Assembly (NCBI GenBank): GCA_903813345.2
Contig: CAIIXF020000010.1
Span: 21,649,181 to 21,713,180, forward strand
Direction of reading: 5' to 3'
DNA from: Owenia fusiformis
Taxonomy: Eukaryota; Annelida; Polychaeta; Sabellida; Oweniidae
DNA length: 64,000 bases
Position 1 is the stretch's first letter. The number at the start of each line of letters is the position of its first letter. Positions 62,581 to 64,000 of this stretch are shown piece by piece. Under the pieces are notes generated by a model. It was not told the origin of the DNA, made no database searches, and saw nothing but the letters and a program-made list of their open reading frames with translations. Both the position numbers and the translations under genes were made by a program.

Positions 62581-64000
62581 GTGATCAGGTAGCCCGTACA
62601 TGGCCACCACAGATTTAACATGTTTCTTATCTGTTATCGAGTACCAATAACATTTTGATTTCCTGAGAATGATCCATCATATGGTAATGATACACCAACA
62701 GCATATTCGATAGAATACACATAGGAACATATTAGGGAGTTTCCCTATTGAATAGAATCGGTCGATTAGAAATTAAAAATTAATTTTTGGTAAGTGACAT
62801 AATTGGCATGGTTTATTCATGAGTATACCCATATATTGATTAGAATAGATTATCTTATTGTATTATTTGGAAAGACAATTATCTAGTTTTGTTATCTCAT
62901 TGTAAACGAAGAGACACGTTTTGTGATCGTAGTTCTACAGCATTGCACAATTACATATACATGTAAGTACACATATAGTACATAAAATACGGCTATGGTC
63001 TTGTGGTTTTCTTTTCAATATTAATATATTATACTTCTCTTGGTCGTTGATTATGGATTGTGTACAGCTGACCATTTTCACTATTTTAAGAGTACATTGA
63101 ATTAATGGTATCATATCCGTATGGAACACACACGCTACTTTAATGAACCTAATGAATATGTCAATACAATACAAGTCTATAATGATTTGATTAAGACTTT
63201 CTCACTATTGATATTCATCTCATAATAAGAACATATCGACCATGAGGGTGATAATTTGAAGACTATTTGTGATTTTATTGGTTGTACAAAAACATGGTGT
63301 GAATACATTCAGTTGGCACAATGATCGTACAATGAGCACATCGATCTTACTATTAGGAATGTATGAGACAATGCAAAATATTATTCATTCAGACTGGATC
63401 AGAAATGCAATGAGACATTATTGTATATTCTTGTTACTTTGGTCATGTTTCTTGAAACAAATACTATAAAAAGATTTGGTTCTGACTAGGATAAAATATT
63501 TATTTATCAAACATTCTGGAAATTGATTGGCAAAGTTTGTCGAATGAAGTTTAGTTATGAAAGTATCACTGATTGAGGAATATACGGTATTATCCCGATA
63601 ATTGTATTCATAAGTCATTGGACAGACGAACAGATACTTAGAATGTTCTTATTCAATTCAATATGAAATGAAATCATGGAAAGTGCTTGATTAAAATGAC
63701 TCATGATTTATGGTTTGATTCACTAAATGCTATATTTGCCGGAGACCTATGGCATGTTGTTGTTCGTGAGACAAAGTGGTGCAAGAATTCAACAGAGTTA
63801 TCACTGCAACTTAGTATCATTGAACTATTGTCTATAAGTATAAGTTCACATGTAGCACCTGAGATACTAGAGAGTTTAAGCTAGCGATATTTTTCACAAC
63901 GTAACCGTGAACGCAAAGCCAATGAATCAAAACAGTAATGTTTATAGCGCGCATACAAAACAAGCGCTACTAAGTCTACTTCAAATAGGTATGACCCCGA
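62581..64000. other. Stretch without a supported exon
   Basis: Probably still intron 2 of the nicotinic receptor gene. Short frames here (for example plus 63687-63884) show no motif. No repeats with clear ends were recognised. Confidence 0.4.

Noticed and set aside
57251-64000. Exon 3 of the nicotinic receptor gene
   Set aside because: I looked for a 45-bp exon coding a DEKNQI..TNVW-like peptide between AG and GT and found none. It probably lies beyond the window.

Overview
This window is animal nuclear DNA: AT-rich, with split genes, conventional GT/AG introns and many decayed transposons. No bacterial features (operons, ribosome binding sites, CRISPR) are present. The two recognisable genes, a C-type-lectin membrane receptor and a nicotinic acetylcholine receptor (nAChR) subunit, together with the mariner, Harbinger-like and LINE remains, suggest an invertebrate. 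A marine lophotrochozoan such as a mollusc is my guess from overall flavour, not a proof. Almost every long open frame is noise or repeat-derived; real coding sequence is confined to short exons found through splice signals and matching phase.

Layout. 613-1434 (+): three exons of the 3' end of a type I membrane protein with a C-type lectin domain, a transmembrane helix and a short cytoplasmic tail; the gene starts outside the window. 2.2-6.4 kb: mostly non-coding, with a 245-bp palindrome, a possible NRF1/TATA promoter and an unidentified frameshifted coding relic on the minus strand. 6457-7873 and 38757-40183: two inverted copies of a 1.4-kb Harbinger-like foldback element flanked by TTA. 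Both are built from a lattice of AAAGC/GCTTT words, and the core holds a CCAAT-TATA-ATG segment. 8.0-8.9 kb: a 54-56 bp dimeric minisatellite rich in CACGTG boxes. 14.25-16.15 kb: a 48-bp and a 42-bp minisatellite side by side. 16.6-34.5 kb: mariner remnants, a LINE 3' end, several foldback MITEs and a few coding-like fragments. 37-44.4 kb: more foldback elements. 50282 to the right edge (+): the 5' part of the nAChR subunit gene, with a signal-peptide exon, a 6.7-kb first intron, the first ligand-binding-domain exon, and presumably intron 2 holding two mariner-like elements. The third exon was not found.

The two genes are unrelated in function: a surface carbohydrate-recognition-type receptor and a neurotransmitter-gated ion channel subunit. 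Most of the remaining structure comes from non-autonomous transposons that form hairpins. The best candidates for something undescribed are the AAAGC-lattice foldback element with its embedded promoter and short ORF, and the E-box-rich satellite beside one copy.
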